NCBI GenBank assembly: GCA_963921795.1
Contig: OY997658.1
Coordinates: 26,713,456-26,777,455 of the forward strand
DNA length: 64,000 nucleotides
Source: Nannobrachium achirus
Taxonomy: Eukaryota; Chordata; Actinopteri; Myctophiformes; Myctophidae
Direction: 5' to 3'
Shown: piece by piece, positions 36,238-48,518 of the stretch
How the letters are laid out: the number at the start of each line of letters is the position of its first letter
How positions within the stretch are numbered: position 1 is the stretch's first letter
Translations under genes and position numbers: made by a program
Notes under the pieces: model-generated
Database searches by the model: none
Seen by the model: only the letters and a program-made list of their open reading frames with translations
Told to the model about the DNA's origin: nothing

Positions 36238-36524
36238 AAAAATCACACCCGTGTGAACTGAGTGGTGGTTTACCCACCAACCGGTTTACCCCTCCCCCTT
36301 CCCCCCTATGTGTGTGTGTGTGTGTGTGCGTGTGTGTGTGTGTGTGCCTGGCCTGGCCTGGCCTGAAAACAGCGCCCCTCCCTTAACATGTGTGGTCATA
36401 AAAGGTACTACACCACAGGCTTGAGGCTACATACAGACCCACCCACCCACCCACCCACATACAAACAAACATACCTACACACACGGCCACGCTATGGAGA
36501 CGGTGTGACCACCGCTCAAAAAAC
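36238..36524. mobile_element. Second copy of the GAGCGGTGGT MITE
   Basis: Same order of blocks as 6976-7260, with a longer TG tract (36307-36347) and a longer CCCA tract. Confidence 0.75.
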
Positions 36525-36564
36525 AGCTTTCCCTCGAGCTGTGGGAAAAGCCCTCTCAATCCCC

Positions 36565-36890
36565 TTAAAGGAGTACTTCACCCCCAAAATGACTTTCTTT
36601 CTATTGATTACTCATGCCATGGAGAGTAGAGTTCAATAATATTTTTTGGTATTTGTCACATTCCTAAGACAAAAATTTGATTTGAGTAAATTTATCCCCA
36701 TTGATTCCGGATGGGGACCCGTTTCGAAATGGGTCCCCATCCAGAACAAATGGGGGTACATTTATTGTTATCACATTTTTGTCTTAGGAATGCAACAAAA
36801 AACTAAAAAAATATTATTGAACTCTACTCTCCATGGCATGAGTAATCAATAGAAAAAAAAGTCATTTTGGGGGTGAACTACTCCTTTAAA
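36565..36890. mobile_element. Second copy of the TTAAAGGAGTA palindromic MITE
   Basis: TTAAAGGAGTACTTCACCCC is mirrored by GGGTGAACTACTCCTTTAA. The centre carries an extra GGATGGGGACCC/GGGTCCCCATCC inverted pair that is absent at 8798-9085. Confidence 0.85.
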
Positions 36891-37051
36891 CTCTGTTTAC
36901 CACACAGCTCTGATGTTCATTACTAGTGATTGATAGCTACAATACTCATCGCTGTATCTTGTATGATAAGGTCAGTTGGCCTTTTGGTGTGAGATACCGA
37001 TGCAATAACCAGTGGTATCTGTATATCCGGTGACCTATACACATTCTCAGA

Positions 37052-37148
37052 CGGCCTTGTATACCCACTTGGGCTACGACTGCCCTGTTATTGTCAGCGG
37101 TCTGATACCGTCACAACATGAAGGACTGTCTGTCTGTGTGTCTCTCAC
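37052..37148. repeat. ~97-bp direct repeat, unit 1
   Basis: AGACGGCCTTGTATACCCAC ... GTCACAACATGAAGGAC ... TGTGTGTCTCTCAC; unit 2 is at 37601-37711 on the other side of the hAT MITE. Confidence 0.8.
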
Positions 37149-37598
37149 CAGGGACGTGCAGAGAATGTTAGAGAGGCAGGGGCTGAAATGTCTAAAAAGG
37201 GTCTTTTGGTGGAAATATCAAAAATAGCAGACCTCCAAGCTCACACCGCGTCGCGCTCCGAGGCGTTGTGAGCTTGGAGGTTGGCTATTTTCGGTGCTTG
37301 AAACCATATTAAACTAAGTACAATCAAGTGAATAATGGAGATGTGGTGTACAGCATGGATTTCGACACAGATAAGGCAATTCTTTCAACGTAAGGTTGCT
37401 GCATTCAAGTTCATGAGAGTTTGGACAAGGCAATTCTCTTGAATGCCTTCAGGTATGGCATGGAAAGAGGGGCATTTGCATTTCTTTCACCATAGTAAAA
37501 ACGGCATTCATGGTCTGGAGAGGGCACTTTTTACAGACAGATAAAAGGGCAGGGGCTCAAGAAGCCCCCTTTGATGTCTATGTGTGCACGCGTGCCTG
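37149..37598 (+). mobile_element. hAT-type MITE, CAGGGACGTGCAGAG family (450 bp)
   Basis: CAGGGACGTGCAGAGAATG to GTGCACGCGTGCCTG, inverted copy of 30915-31361. No 8-bp target duplication; it lies between two ~100-bp direct repeats instead. Palindrome at 37219-37293. Confidence 0.85.
37219..37293. repeat. GATCTACAAGC palindrome, GACCTCC variant
   Basis: AATAGCAGACCTCCAAGCTC is mirrored by GAGCTTGGAGGTTGGCTATT; centre CGCGTCGCGCTCCGAGGCG. Confidence 0.88.
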
Positions 37599-37600
37599 CT

Positions 37601-37762
37601 TAGACGGCCTGTATACCCACTTGGCTACGACTGCCCTGTTATTGTCAGCGGTCTGATACTGTCACAACATGAAGGACCTTATGTCTGTCTGTGTGTCTGT
37701 CACACTCACTCACTCACTCACTCACTCACTCACAGTCTCACACACACACACACAGACAGACG
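37601..37762. repeat. Direct repeat unit 2 and (CACT)n tract
   Basis: TAGACGGCCTGTATACCCAC ... TGTGTGTCTGTCAC (to 37711), then about eight CACT units and a short AC tract. Confidence 0.8.
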
Positions 37763-38024
37763 CACACAGCTTTCAGATAACCCTCATCAGTAATCCCCTC
37801 CTCAAGGCCGATCGATGGGCCGTGTTGCAGACAGGATCAAAATGAGCGTCGCACCTCTAATGACAACAATGGAGATGTTTGCTTCCTCTAATTGCATCCC
37901 AGCGCCACAGACAGACGAGGGGAACCGTCAGCTGTTAAGTAGGCTGTATTTACACAACAAATTACCCTTGAGAGAGAGATCGAGACGTTTGTCAGGTTCA
38001 CTCAGTGGCGTCAGTCCAGAAAAA

Positions 38025-38108
38025 GCTAAGGTATGGCAACATGACTGGCGTCTTGCACGCGCGCCTTCGCGCGCGTGCAAGACACCAGTCATGTTGCCAT
38101 ACCTTAGC
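38025..38108. repeat. 84-bp hairpin with 39-bp arms
   Basis: GCTAAGGTATGGCAACATGA is mirrored by TCATGTTGCCATACCTTAGC; inner arm CTTGCACGCGCG/CGCGCGTGCAAG; one mismatch. A single arm exists at 6411-6455. Confidence 0.9.
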
Positions 38109-38879
38109 AACAGGCCTGATACATTTATTTTAAGAAGTACATTTTTATTTTTCCTTCCGTTTCTAAGGTTTCTTGGGCTGGATATGGCAGCCTGGAATGG
38201 TCGTTCAAGCTAAACTTGGCATGTTAGTAAACGTGCCACAATTAACAATAATGCATTGCACCTGTGCAGCTGACCTGCGGAACCTGGGAATATACCATTC
38301 TGTCAAGTTGGGGAGAATTTTTGCATTTGTAGTTATTTTACTGGACCCATGGTATGGCAGCTGCATACCCCTGCCATACCCAATTGACGCCCCTGGGTTC
38401 ACTCAGGTTGAGACTGCTACTGGGATGAGGCTGAACCGCTGTGAACCAGTCTCCCTCCAGACCATGCACACACATACACACGTGCACACACACATATACG
38501 CAACGCGCACGCACACACAGGCACACACACACACACACACACACACACAGTGAGAGTACTACAGCACAAGTAAAGGCGTTTCAATAAGACAGACAGAGAG
38601 AGAGAGAGTCTACTTTAATGTACGGTTCCTAAAGACTACGGCATTAGAATGCCTTATCATTAATTGAATACAGGACATAATTTACAGAATCTTCGTAGAT
38701 ATTACCCAGCTAAAATCTATTAAGACGTTAGAAGCCAAGCACTATGCAAGGCTTCCATGATCACATCAGTGACCAGTATAAAAAACATACTTTCTAAATT
38801 ACAGCATTCTCTTACTATTTCATATCTACAACTGTAAATGTAGTGATCAAAAACATTTATTTATTACTATCAAAACCTC
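38109..38879. other. Intergenic with (AC)n at 38500-38549
   Basis: Apart from the AC tract nothing is recognised. Confidence 0.45.
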
Positions 38880-39402
38880 CACCGGCTGTCTGCCCGTCAG
38901 TCAGTCTGCCCGTCAGTCTGTCTGACCGTCAGTCTGTCTGACCGTCAGTCAGTCTGTCGCGTCACACTTTTCCCCTACTCATTTCTCCGCAACCGTTGCA
39001 CCGATCCATGCCAAACTTTGCACACACACTCCTTGGCTGCCAAGTAATTTCTCAAATGGCCCTCTTCTAGCGCCACCATGAGGCCGATTCTTGCAAAACA
39101 CATTTGCACACTGCTCCTACAGATTTCGCCCTAAAATCACACAAAGCGGTACTCAGTATCTCTAAAGTCATGTCATCAACATGGATCTGTCGCATTCCCC
39201 GCATATTCCCTCCTGATTGGCTACCATTGCCTTCTAAAGTTTCTATTATGCAACCTGACGGTCGCTTATCTCAGAGTACAGTACAGAATGAAAGGTCAAG
39301 TTTAAAGTATTGACGGTTCAAGTGGATAAATATCTGAGAATACAAACTGATGACAGTCCTACTTTAACTAAGGAGTCCTTGGCCTGAAAACGTTGAAGAC
39401 CC
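38880..39402. repeat. CCGTCAG tandem repeat and pieces of DNA elements
   Basis: 38890-38962 is a tandem of GTCTGTCTGACCGTCA-like units. 38963-39130 matches, inverted, the interval 40190-40340 (CCAAACTTTG, CTCCTTGGCTG). 39370-39402 is the right end of a hAT-type MITE (GTTGAAGACCCCTG). Confidence 0.6.
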
Positions 39403-40123
39403 CTGGGATAGAGTGAGACACATGGAGAAGAAGAACTGCTGTTTGATCCTGTGGATCAGCAGGAGGCAGACATACGTACTGTAACTCCATTTAAAATCCA
39501 CTACGCCGGCTCAAAGCACGGACCCGTTCCAATTCATACAGCCAGTGGAGCGCGGTTCCATTTCAACGATCCACCGGACTGCCCTCCCTTTCAAAGACCC
39601 ATTTATCTTCCAGTGACCTGGAGTGAATAAATGATAAGCTTGACATTTGTAGCGACGGGGGGACCATCCACACAGAGACCTGGTTCAGTGAACACTAAAC
39701 ATTAGTTAGCACCTGTTAGGGCAGGCACGGCCGTCACACCATGAGAATCTGTGGTCTCAGATATATAGATATGTCAGAGAGAGGCTTTAAGAAATCTGTT
39801 AACCCAGTCCTCCAGACAGTTTCTTTAAAGCAGCCTATATACATTTCAAGCTGTATCATTTAATGGCATATTTCATGTACAGTAGCTCAAATCACTTTGA
39901 CATATTATGGAGAGATATAGTAGAAGAAGAGGCTTTATAGTCCCACTGCAGCTTATATCCTATTCTTATCAAATAATGTATAATGAAGAATATTGTAGTA
40001 TAGCACAGCAAAAAATGATTTGGCACACGACTGCAAATGACAGCCTTCAGTTAACCACTTGAACGCCCAGGTTTAAGAGGTGAATGAGCTCTAAAACATT
40101 ACAATTAATATTAATGCACGTAC
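39403..40123. other. Intergenic, nothing recognised
   Basis: No exon or repeat boundary recognised. Confidence 0.4.
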
Positions 40124-43100
40124 ACCAGTAAGACTCCCTAATCGGGAGATAAGTGACCGTCAGGTCGCATGTATACACGCAGCCTCATGGTGGCGCTAGA
40201 ACAGAAGCATGTGAGAAATCAGGGGCGGAGGTTGTGGTTTGCCAGCCAAGGAGTGTGTGTACAAAGTTTGGCATGGATAGGGGCAACGGTGCCGGAGATA
40301 AGAGTAGGGCCAAAAGTGTGATGTGGCGTGACGGACAGACGGAGGGACTGAATGACGGACGGTGGAGGTTTTCATAGTAACTTGCAACCTGACGGTCGCA
40401 ATCAATACAGTTTCACAATATATTTCGGACTTTTGACAGCTTGAGAACTCATTATGTGTAGGCTATATATTTTTGAATTTCTTAATGTTATTTTGTTCTT
40501 GCCTGGCTTTATAGAGAGCCATATCCTTTCCCCTTTCTCTGCCTGACATTCTATTCCTATTAAAATGGATTTATTGGTCAAACGTCGAGGAAAGTTATGC
40601 GCCAGCACTGTTAGCACCATCTGCTGTGCATCGATAGCTGCTCACATTAAATGTTTATGAAGGTGCTGCTAGCAGGTTAGCTAGGGCTACGAGACTGAGG
40701 TAACAAAACTCAGCCTCTCTCTAACACACGTTTGTGTACGTCGACCTTCAGACAAGAAAACTTCCGCTGGGGCCCTGGAATCAGTCCAATTAACCACTTG
40801 TACTTAAACCCTATACTTAGTTGACCGTATTCCCCAGAGCTCTGTGCTAGGTCCCCGCCTGTTTTTGCTTTCACAACGTGCCGTGTTGCGACATGCTGTG
40901 ACTGGGGTAAATCAATATGTCCGTACACGGACACATGTGTCCGTGTCAAAGATTTGTCTGGTCCGTGGCATATTTTTGATTTTCTCTTTTACACACCATT
41001 ATAATGTTCTTATTTTGATCATAACTGAATGTCAAGTCTCCAGGCTTTCTTCAGAATATGCATGACACTGTTTTACTATGACACCAATTAGGAGTCCACC
41101 AGTACTAGTGGTTCTGTTTTATTTAACTACAGGCCTGTTATGGTCATTCAGGGTTAGCTCTTCACCCCTCATTTCTGACATGGCCCTCTTCTAGCGCCAC
41201 CATGTGGCGGATTCTTGCAAAACACATTTTTGGACACTGCTCCTACAATTGCCCTAAAATCACTCAAATGGGTACACAGTAGGGCTGACCCAAAAAAATC
41301 GAATATTCGAAGCTTCGTTCGAAGGCACGGTATTCGAATTTGAAAAAATAAATTCGAATAATCGGCCGCGGCCGTTTGTCCTTTGGGGGGGGGCCGCGTG
41401 CCTTAGCTTGCATGCGCCTCGCTCCACTCTAGCGTGATAGCGTCACCCCCTTCTCACACACGTGTTAACATTAATAACAAGCCAACAACAACAAGAGCAT
41501 GCATGAAGCCATCAGAATGGTCGCCGATGAAGAAAAGAAAAGACAGCGCGCTGTCACATAATGTGACACCAATGTCTGTCACCCAATGCAACTATGCGAT
41601 GCAGTCACACATTTCTTTGCCAAACCATTGTCGGTGTAACATCCATGCATGCTGTTGCTGTCTTCCACACGCTGTCGCTGACAGACACACAACTCAACGC
41701 AAGGAAACAAAAAGGGAAAATTGGATTTTACAAAACGGACCCGTCAGCGTCGATCCCGTTTTAAAGAGGAAACAAGAATCGACACACAGTCAATTTAAAA
41801 TCTGGTGGATTGGTGTGTTGAAGTTAGTGTTGGTGTTCTTTCTCATGTGTAACCAAGACGACTTTAGCGTTCCTCACGTCATCAATGTAACATTAGAAAG
41901 TTGTGTTTTAAGCTCTTCTTAAACAGGATTCAATGTGACGACGCGGGTCTGTTTTGTAAAATCCAATCGACGAGGGAGCATGTTTCCTCCTGATGAACAA
42001 GTCAGCGTGTACAGCCAAATCAAGCACGCAGCGGCAGACTCGCAGTTGTATAAATGCATGGATGTTACACAGATATTGGTGTCCAGAAATGTGTGACCAC
42101 AGGGCCTGACCATAGAGTTATAGGGCCTGACCTGTGAAGTGTGAAGGAATGGTGCTCCCTGCTGGTCAAAATATTTCATTACACCAGTCTAGGATTCCAT
42201 AGCCTGGAGGAGCGGTAAAGTCCACTGCTATTGGCCCTAATGCAGTACCCCCCATCCCATCGTTTGGAGGGCCGCTCCCAATCATGAAACTAGCTTGGTT
42301 ACCATGTGACATTGGACAGCCAATCGGCAAATAGGTCGCCTGAAAGTCGCCTGAATGTCTCGCCAGAACATGATCTGTTTAAATATCTGGTGTTTCCCAC
42401 CAGATAAAAATAGCTTAAAACCAACTTGCTAGGGTTACGTTGTCGAGGTGTTGATGATGACAAGTTTATATCGGATCTCCAAGCTCACTAGTTGCGCCCG
42501 CATAGAGTGCGTTGTCTGAGCCTGACCGTCAGCTTTCGGTTGATGAGTGTGGAACGTTAAATCAGACACACTGCAGTACAATTATTTACTATAAAATCTA
42601 CTATTACATTTGCGTGTACAGTAGCCTACACCTTGGGACTTGGGAGTTAATCTGTTTGTTATATAGGGCTCTTGAGTCGCGCTGCAGTGTTTGTTGTTGC
42701 AGCCGTGATGTGTTACATTACAGACGTGATGTGATTATGTCAATCCTACTGTACTGCAAAAACACTTTTCTTTAATATAGAAAACATTCGTATCATAGCC
42801 TATTCTTCTTCTTCTTCCTCGTTGTATTGTTGTATTTAATGAAAATAGGGAGCTTTATTATGAGGAAAAAACTGGTGTGTTTTCCCTTTTAAAATTGGGT
42901 AAATCGCGCATTTTTAAACACATTTCCTTAACTGTTATCACTTATGTAACCGATAAACTTTTGCTCCCGACCCCCCCCCCCCCCCCCCCGTCGCCGTCAC
43001 CGAAGCTTCGAAGTTCGAAAAGAAAAATCGAATGAGCTTCGATTTTGAAAAATGCAATCGAAGGTCAGCCCTAGTACACAGTATGTCTACACTCATGTCA

Positions 43101-43491
43101 TCAACATGGATCTGTCCCATATAGCGCCACCTTCAGGCCGATTTTTTAAAACACATTTTTGGACACTGCTCCTACAATTTTTGCCCTAAAATCACGCAAA
43201 TCGCTACACAGTATGTCTACACTCATCTCATCAACATGGATCTGTCCCATATAGCGCCACCTTCAGGCCGATTTTTTCAAACACATTTTTGGACACTGCT
43301 CCTACAGATTTTGCCCTAAAATCACACAAAAAAAATCACACAAAAAAAAACACACTATGTCTACACTCAGCGCCACCATCAGGCCGATTTTTTTCAACCA
43401 CATTTTTGGACACTGCTCCTACACATTTTGCCCTAAAATCACGCTGCGACCTGACGGGTCGCTTATCTCCCGATTAGGGAGTCTTACTGGT
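40124..43491. mobile_element. Large TIR element (3.4 kb) carrying a nested hAT
   Basis: The first 45 bp (ACCAGTAAGACTCCCTAATC, GGGAGATAAG, CGTCAGGTCGCA) are inverted at 43446-43491. Near the right end about three tandem ~120-bp units (TATAGCGCCACCTTCAGGCC, TTTTTGGACACTGCTCCTAC) stand at 43080-43440. Removing the nested element 41280-43073 leaves about 1.57 kb without a transposase. Confidence 0.8.
41280..43073. mobile_element. hAT-type element, TAGGGCTG termini (1794 bp)
   Basis: Starts TAGGGCTGACC and ends GGTCAGCCCTA with TTCGAA-rich subterminal repeats. The 8-bp target duplication GTACACAG is perfect (41272-41279, 43074-43081). Internally an imperfect inverted duplication of ~180 bp (GTGTAACATCCATGCAT; ATTGGATTTTACAAAAC) flanks 41930. 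No recognisable transposase. A 19-bp poly(C) run lies at 42971-42989. Confidence 0.92.
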
Positions 43492-43555
43492 AAATATTAT
43501 TGTCCGATCATTTTGTATGTCTGTGGCTAAAAATACACGTAGACAAAAATATCCA

Positions 43556-44796
43556 TGTTACGTTCCACGTAGTTTTGTCTGGGATTTTTGTGTCTTCCTC
43601 CCCTCCTGTCTCCTTTCCTCTCATACTCTCAGGTCTGAAATCACCACTCACCTCAGCTGTCAATCAAACCATTACCTGGCCCCACCCTCATCCAATCATC
43701 ACCACCTGCTGCCTATAAAAGGCTGAGCTCCACCTCAGCTCAGTCTCTCCCAAACATTTCACCTGCCCTGTAGTCTTGTAGTTTTGTTGTAGCCCTGTCA
43801 TGTAGTGTTGTTTTGTAATTATTTCCCAGAGCAAACTTTTAACCATTTAGTCTTCTTTCACCTAGGCCTACTTATGTAAATTCTGTGCTATATGCCGCTG
43901 CCTTGGGACAGGGAAAGACAGAGGCCTCTATACACAGGCACCACGTAGGATGAACTTTGTTAAGCACACTAGGTAAGGGGTTGTTGCCACTTATGTATTT
44001 TTGAACTTGCTTTTGGTTAGAGTAGTTAGGTAGGCAGGCTTTTGTTTTACTAGTCTAGTTCAGCGGTCTTCAACGTTTTCGGGCCGGGGACCCCCAAACT
44101 GATAGGGAGATGGAGCAGGGACCCCCTACCACCTCGTAGGGTGGGGGGGTCGGGGCTACGACATATTTTTTTATTTTAAACATGTACAAGTTACAGCGAG
44201 CAGGGTGGGCCGTACCACTACCATTTCTAAACATACTACTTATTAACTGAGAACCAATGTCAATAATATCAACAATCTGTCAAATGCATAGTAATCATGT
44301 ATTCAAGCTATTCAAAATGGATAGAATCATGATTTATTTTTTAACATAAATGTGAAAAAAAAAAAAAAAAAAAATTGAAATCTTTTTTTTTTTTAAAGCA
44401 ATAATTTCGCGGACCCCCTGCAGTACCTCCGCGGACCCCCTAGGGGTCGCGGACCCCCTGTTGAAGACCCCTGGTCTAGTTACTTGGTAGTTAGTTAGTT
44501 AGTCTGTCTTTTGTTTCACTTAGCTGCTTCGTTTGTTGTTTTGGCAACACCCGTGTCCCCTGGTAGTGGCTTGCTGTTTCTTTATGGTTCTTTGGTATGT
44601 TTGTGCATACATTTTTGAACAATTGTAAATACTTGTAAATAACCTTTAAAGCTTAAGAGTAAAAGCACTTGCACCTTTTGCTCCAAACCTGTGTGGTCTC
44701 CATTATTTGCACCTTACTGCTCAACATCCTGGTTTTCTATCTTTAAAATGTTTATGTTACAACCTTAAACCTCTTGACCATTTTGGGTTCGTAACA
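43556..44796 (+). mobile_element. Solo LTR (1241 bp) of an LTR retrotransposon
   Basis: Ends TGTTACG and CGTAACA form a perfect 7-bp inverted pair; target duplication ATCCA on both sides (43551-43555, 44797-44801). A TATAAAAGGCTGAGCTC core promoter lies at 43716. No internal region is present. A hAT MITE interrupts it. Confidence 0.88.
44061..44473. mobile_element. hAT-type MITE inside the solo LTR (413 bp)
   Basis: CAGCGGTCTTCAACGTTTTC to CTGTTGAAGACCCCTG; perfect 8-bp target duplication GTCTAGTT (44053-44060, 44474-44481). Same family as 15089-15466. Confidence 0.93.
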
Positions 44797-45047
44797 ATCC
44801 ACCACAAGCCAGCATGGCGATGACCCACGAACACACCCACGCCAACCTCTCTGCATGGACGTTTTTTAACTCATAAACTTCTCAATGTATTTGATTCCCA
44901 TGAATGAATTAGGCTCATACTGTATGTGTGAGTAGGCTATGTGGAGGACAGTGAGTTAATGGACTACTCTGTCACTGTCTGCACCATATGGCAAAGTCCG
45001 ATGTTCAGCCAGCTCTATCATGACCGTAAAACGCTTGGTGAACCAAT
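44797..45047. other. Intergenic, nothing recognised
   Basis: Spacer between the solo LTR and the foldback structure. Confidence 0.4.
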
Positions 45048-46802
45048 TAGGCCGGGGGCCAATTCTGAAATTGGCACAAATTGGTACCACCCAAGGTGAC
45101 CGTACGTTTTTTACATTTTCGTCTTCGTACATGTCTCTAGTTTACATTTTGGTATGATAACTCTTCCAATCGCCCAGCTTATTGACAGTTATCACTCCCT
45201 AAACAAACCAATATCCATATGAAACAGTGATGAGTATATACTGTATAGTGTGGTACGATGTGTACTTCCGTAGGATTTTTGTGCTAATTTTTTATTTTTT
45301 TTGCAGATCCTGGTTCTAGAGAGTCCAAACTATGAGAAAATGATGGGTGCCAACTTTTCCGGACCCCCACCCCCTATCTGGGGGTCATCTAGTTTGGGGC
45401 CTCCCAGAACAGTACGCCAGCCAGTTAATATCCAATTTTCTTAATATTAGGGTTGTTTTCTAGGTTTTAAAACATTCTGAGTTCATTTATTACAATTTTG
45501 AAGCAGCCAGAATAACCTTTCTGACATTTGGTTGGGGTCTTTCCTCACCTGGGACCCCCCAGACGCCGGACCCCTGTGCCTATCTCAGTACTCGCTCTGC
45601 TCCTGCTCCAGAATAATGTCATATTAGATCATAATTGAATAAATGTTTTTGTTGCTGGACTCTGAAAACAAAAATGAGTAGTAGCAAATACCAGGGGTCT
45701 TCAACAGGGGCTTCGGGACCCCTAGAGGGTCCTCAGAGTTACTACATAGTGTACTTCTAATGATTTTTTTGCGTAACTTTATTTTTTTACTGCTTTGGCT
45801 TTTATAGGGACCAAAGTGTCAGAAAATGATGGGTGTCAGATTTTCCCAACCCCTGCCCCTTTTCTGGGGGGTCATCTATTTTAGGACATTGCAGAACAGT
45901 ATGCCAGCCAGTTAATGTCCAATTTTTATAATATTAGAGTTGTTTTGAAGGTTTTAAAACATTCATATATTGCACTTTTGAAGCAGCCAGAATAAGCTTT
46001 CTGACTTTTGGTGGGGGTCTTTCCTCACCTGGAACCCCCGGAATGACTCCTGAGCCTATCTCAGTACTCATTACAGTCCTTGCTCTGCTCCTGCTCCAGA
46101 ACAGTGTCAAATTAGATCATAACTGAAGCATAAAAGCTTTTGTAGCTGGGCTCTGACAACAAAAATGAGTAGCTAATACCAGGGGTCTTCCACAGGGGGT
46201 CTGGGACCCCCAGGTGTCCTCAGAGTTACTACAGGGGGCCAGCCAAATGGCTATTCCAGTTTTGGCCCTATTCTTGCAACCAGTTCTGCAATTTGCTAAC
46301 TATTTTTGAATAATATTAGAAACTGTTTTATGCATCCTGGGTTTATGTAGTGTACTTGATAGTTTATTAGTATTCTCAGTATTATTTACTAGTAAGATGC
46401 CTCAGGGTGCCAATTCTTTGCCATCTGACCAGTGATGTATATCGGTGTACAGATGTACAGATCCATGCTGTATATTGAGATGTGCTGTGAGAGCCCAAAC
46501 ATGCTTACTCAGTTATTTGTTATGACAACTGACCTCATACCCTTCATGGAGAAGAACCAGTCACACAGATATGGGCTGTCTTGGCCATCTGTCTTGGCCA
46601 TATATGGATTCTGTTAGTGTGGCATGTGGCCGATGTGGCCTCCATATATGGGCATTCCCATATGAAGTCCTGTTAGATACTTAATATTGAAGACATCAAG
46701 GAACTCCATATATGGTCATAAAAGGGATTCTGTTAGTGTGCCATCACAGTGAAGCCAGAGTGTGATGTCAGAGCAGGCATGCAAAACAACGTGTCCATTT
46801 AC

Positions 46803-46891
<89 letters not shown>

Positions 46892-48510
46892 CATCAAAGG
46901 CTGGATTAGTATGTCCCTGTGACAAACTATTATTATGTCCACTGTCCAGGGGTACTTGTACATCAAGCTGCCTCACTGAAACGGGACATAGACTCCTGCC
47001 CTATGAGCCTCAGGGCTGGGCAAGGCTTACTTATTTCCATCAACATTGGAGTAATTGGAGCACTTTGGTCCAACAACCCCGCATCGGTGATAATGCAGGG
47101 TAATGGGATGGGATTTCAGTCAAAGAACTTGGAGCTGCACTGCTACCACATATCCTCCATGCCAGCTACATCACAATGCAGTATAAATGATACTTGACAA
47201 ATTGCCCTGAGCTTCCACCAATTGAAGAAAATGGATGGAATTCAGAGAGTGGAGGGTATTTTCCAGTCAGATGTCTTGGCTGACTGGGAGGTTGGGGTGA
47301 CCAGAGATTTGTCTGGCCCCCTGTAGTAACTCTGAGGACACCTGGGGGTCCCAGACCCCCTGTGGAAGACCCCTGGTATTAGCTACTCATTTTTGTTGTC
47401 AGAGCCCAGCTACAAAAGCTTTTATGCTTCAGTTATGATCTAATTTGACACTGTTCTGGAGCAGGAGCAGAGCAAGGACTGTAATGAGTACTGAGATAGG
47501 CTCAGGAGTCATTCCGGGGGTCCCAGGTGAGGAAAGACCCCCACTAAAAGTCAGAAAGCTTATTCTGGCTGCTTCAAAAGTGCAATATATGAATGTTTTA
47601 AAACCTTCAAAACAACTCTAATATTATGAAAATTGGACATTAACTGGCTGGCATACTGTTCTGCAATGTCCTAAAATAGATGACCCCCCAGAAAAGGAGC
47701 AGGGGTTGGGAAAATCTGACACCCATCATTTTCTGACAGTTTGGTCCCCATAAAAGCCAAAGCAGTAAACAAATAAAGTTACGCAAAAATCATTAGAAGT
47801 ACACTATGTATGTAGTAACTCTGAGGACCCTCTAGGGGTCCCGAAGCCCCTGTTGAAGACCCCTGGTATTTGCTACTACTCATTTTTGTTTTCAGAGTCC
47901 AGCAACAAAAACATTTATTCAATTATGATCTAATATGACATTGTTCTGGAGCAGGAGCAGAGCGAGTACTGAGATAGGCACAGGGGTCTGGCGTCTGGGG
48001 GGTCCCAGGTGAGGAAAGACCCCAACCAAATGTCAGAAAGGTTATTCTGGCTGCTTCAAAATTGTAATAAATGAACTCAGAATGTTTTAAAACCTACAAA
48101 ACAACCCTAATATTAAGAAAATTGGACATTAACTGGCTGGCGTACTGCTCTGGGAGGCCCCAAACTAGATGACCCCCAGATAGGGGGTGGGGGTCCGGAA
48201 AAGTTGGCACCCATCATTTTCTCATAGTTTGGACTCTCTAGAACCAGGATCTGCAAAAAAAATAAAAAAATTAGCACAAAAATCCTACGGAAGTACACAT
48301 CGTACCACACTATACAGTATATACTCATCACTGTTTCATATGGATATTGGTTTGTTTAGGGAGTGATAACTGTCAATAAGCTGGGCGATTGGAAGAGTTA
48401 TCATACCAAAATGTAAACTAGAGACATGTACGAAGACGAAAATGTAAAAAACGTACGGTCACCTTGGGTGGTACCAATTTGTGCCAATTTCAGAATTGGC
48501 CCCCGGCCTA
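45048..48510. mobile_element. Giant foldback, 1.2-kb inverted arms
   Basis: 45048-46240 and 47315-48510 are inverted copies (outer end TAGGCCGGGGGCCAATTCTG; inner end CAGAGTTACTACAGGGGGCC). Each arm contains two diverged tandem units of ~490 bp (AAATGATGGGTG, AACAGTATGCCAGCCAGTTA, TTGAAGCAGCCAGAATAA, GGGGTCTTCMACAGGGG). The 1.07-kb spacer holds an (AC)n tract at 46805-46890. No coding sequence. Confidence 0.88.
46805..46890. repeat. (AC)n microsatellite
   Basis: About 43 uninterrupted units inside the foldback spacer. Confidence 0.97.
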
Positions 48511-48518
48511 AATGGCCC

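Noticed and set aside
41434..41922. 162-codon frame inside the TAGGGCTG hAT as a transposase
   Set aside because: No hAT motifs; it runs through an internal inverted repeat.
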